This document shows, piece after piece, positions 35,291-35,629 of a stretch of 35,629 nt of DNA. The notes beneath the pieces are model-generated. The model was not told the origin of the DNA, did not search any database, and saw only the letters and a list, made by a program, of their open reading frames with translations. The stretch's first letter is position 1, and the number at the start of each line of letters is the position of its first letter. This DNA is from Candidatus Azambacteria bacterium. GTDB taxonomy: Bacteria; Patescibacteriota; Minisyncoccia; GWC2-36-17; WO2-46-25. The DNA is taken from positions 69,801 through 105,429 of the forward strand of contig JACRAK010000019.1 of NCBI GenBank assembly GCA_016234725.1, read 5' to 3'. Made by a program: the position numbers and the translations under genes.

Positions 35291-35443
35291 CCTATCGCTT
35301 GATAACCTTTCTGCTACAATCTCCATCTTTCGACTGCGGCATCGTAAAAATTTCTCAACGTATACTGTGTATATGCTTCGCAATTTTTACTTCGTCTCGC
35401 TCAAAATCTGAAGATTTCGCTACGAAAATTATCAAGCAATAGG
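35291..35443. repeat. Nested palindromic intergenic element
   Basis: Ends CCTATCGCTTGATAA / TTATCAAGCAATAGG (14/15); inner GTAAAAATT/AATTTTTAC and AAATCTGAAGATTT. Confidence 0.7.
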
Positions 35444-35457
35444 TCTAAAAAAATAAA

Positions 35458-35486
35458 AAGCCCATCCGTTATTTTGGATGGGCCTT
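35458..35486. terminator. Terminator hairpin
   Basis: AGCCCATCC-gttatttt-GGATGGGCCTT. Confidence 0.75.
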
Positions 35487-35539
35487 GGTCGTGAGTTCAA
35501 GAATTAATTGCAACGCTCGTTTAGGTATACTAGACGAGT

Positions 35540-35629
35540 ATGAAGAAAACAACTACAAGGCGCGGGCTGGGCAAAAACCCCATCACCCTGCGCGAACGGA
35601 GCATTATCGAGGTGAGATGGCGCAAAGAC
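35540..35629 (+). CDS. N-terminal fragment of a hypothetical protein, truncated by the window end
   Basis: MKKTTTRRGLGKNPITLRERSIIEVRWRKD open to the end. Confidence 0.5.
   Translation, partial: MKKTTTRRGLGKNPITLRERSIIEVRWRKD

Overview
The window looks like a Candidate Phyla Radiation (Patescibacteria/Parcubacteria-like) chromosome segment. It is gene-dense and mostly + strand. Recognisable genes include typA/bipA, corA, an AAG-type glycosylase, an SbcD/SbcC (YhaO/YhaN-like) pair, groES-groEL behind a CIRCE operator, murB, hpf, secA, a run of nucleotide-pool house-cleaning genes, pcm, rpmF, nusB, rnc, an smc-like gene, rpsP, a KH-domain gene, trmD and a 16S rRNA gene. The most unusual content is non-coding. 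(1) The 16S gene (~2.54 kb) is interrupted near E. coli position 1399/1400 by an ~888-nt intron. It carries a single-motif LAGLIDADG ORF, but the RNA looks like a group II intron (domain V with CGC triad and 2-nt bulge, domain III-like CGTAGTAGTC, candidate EBS1 hairpin pairing with the 5' exon). (2) 16S helix 40 is expanded to ~136 nt that can fold as a four-way junction. Its central arm is built of heptanucleotide-phased GTAGNNN/CTACNNN repeats closely related to the groES-groEL spacer. (3) Heptad-phased repeats of different sequence recur just upstream of sbcD, groES, groEL, rnc and smc. (4) Two or more families of ~105-121 bp intergenic palindromes have conserved cores but arms that differ between copies while staying self-complementary within each copy. 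(5) Several promoter/SD/terminator-equipped micro-ORFs and a candidate ncRNA are present. All assignments come from reading the sequence; no database search or folding program was run.
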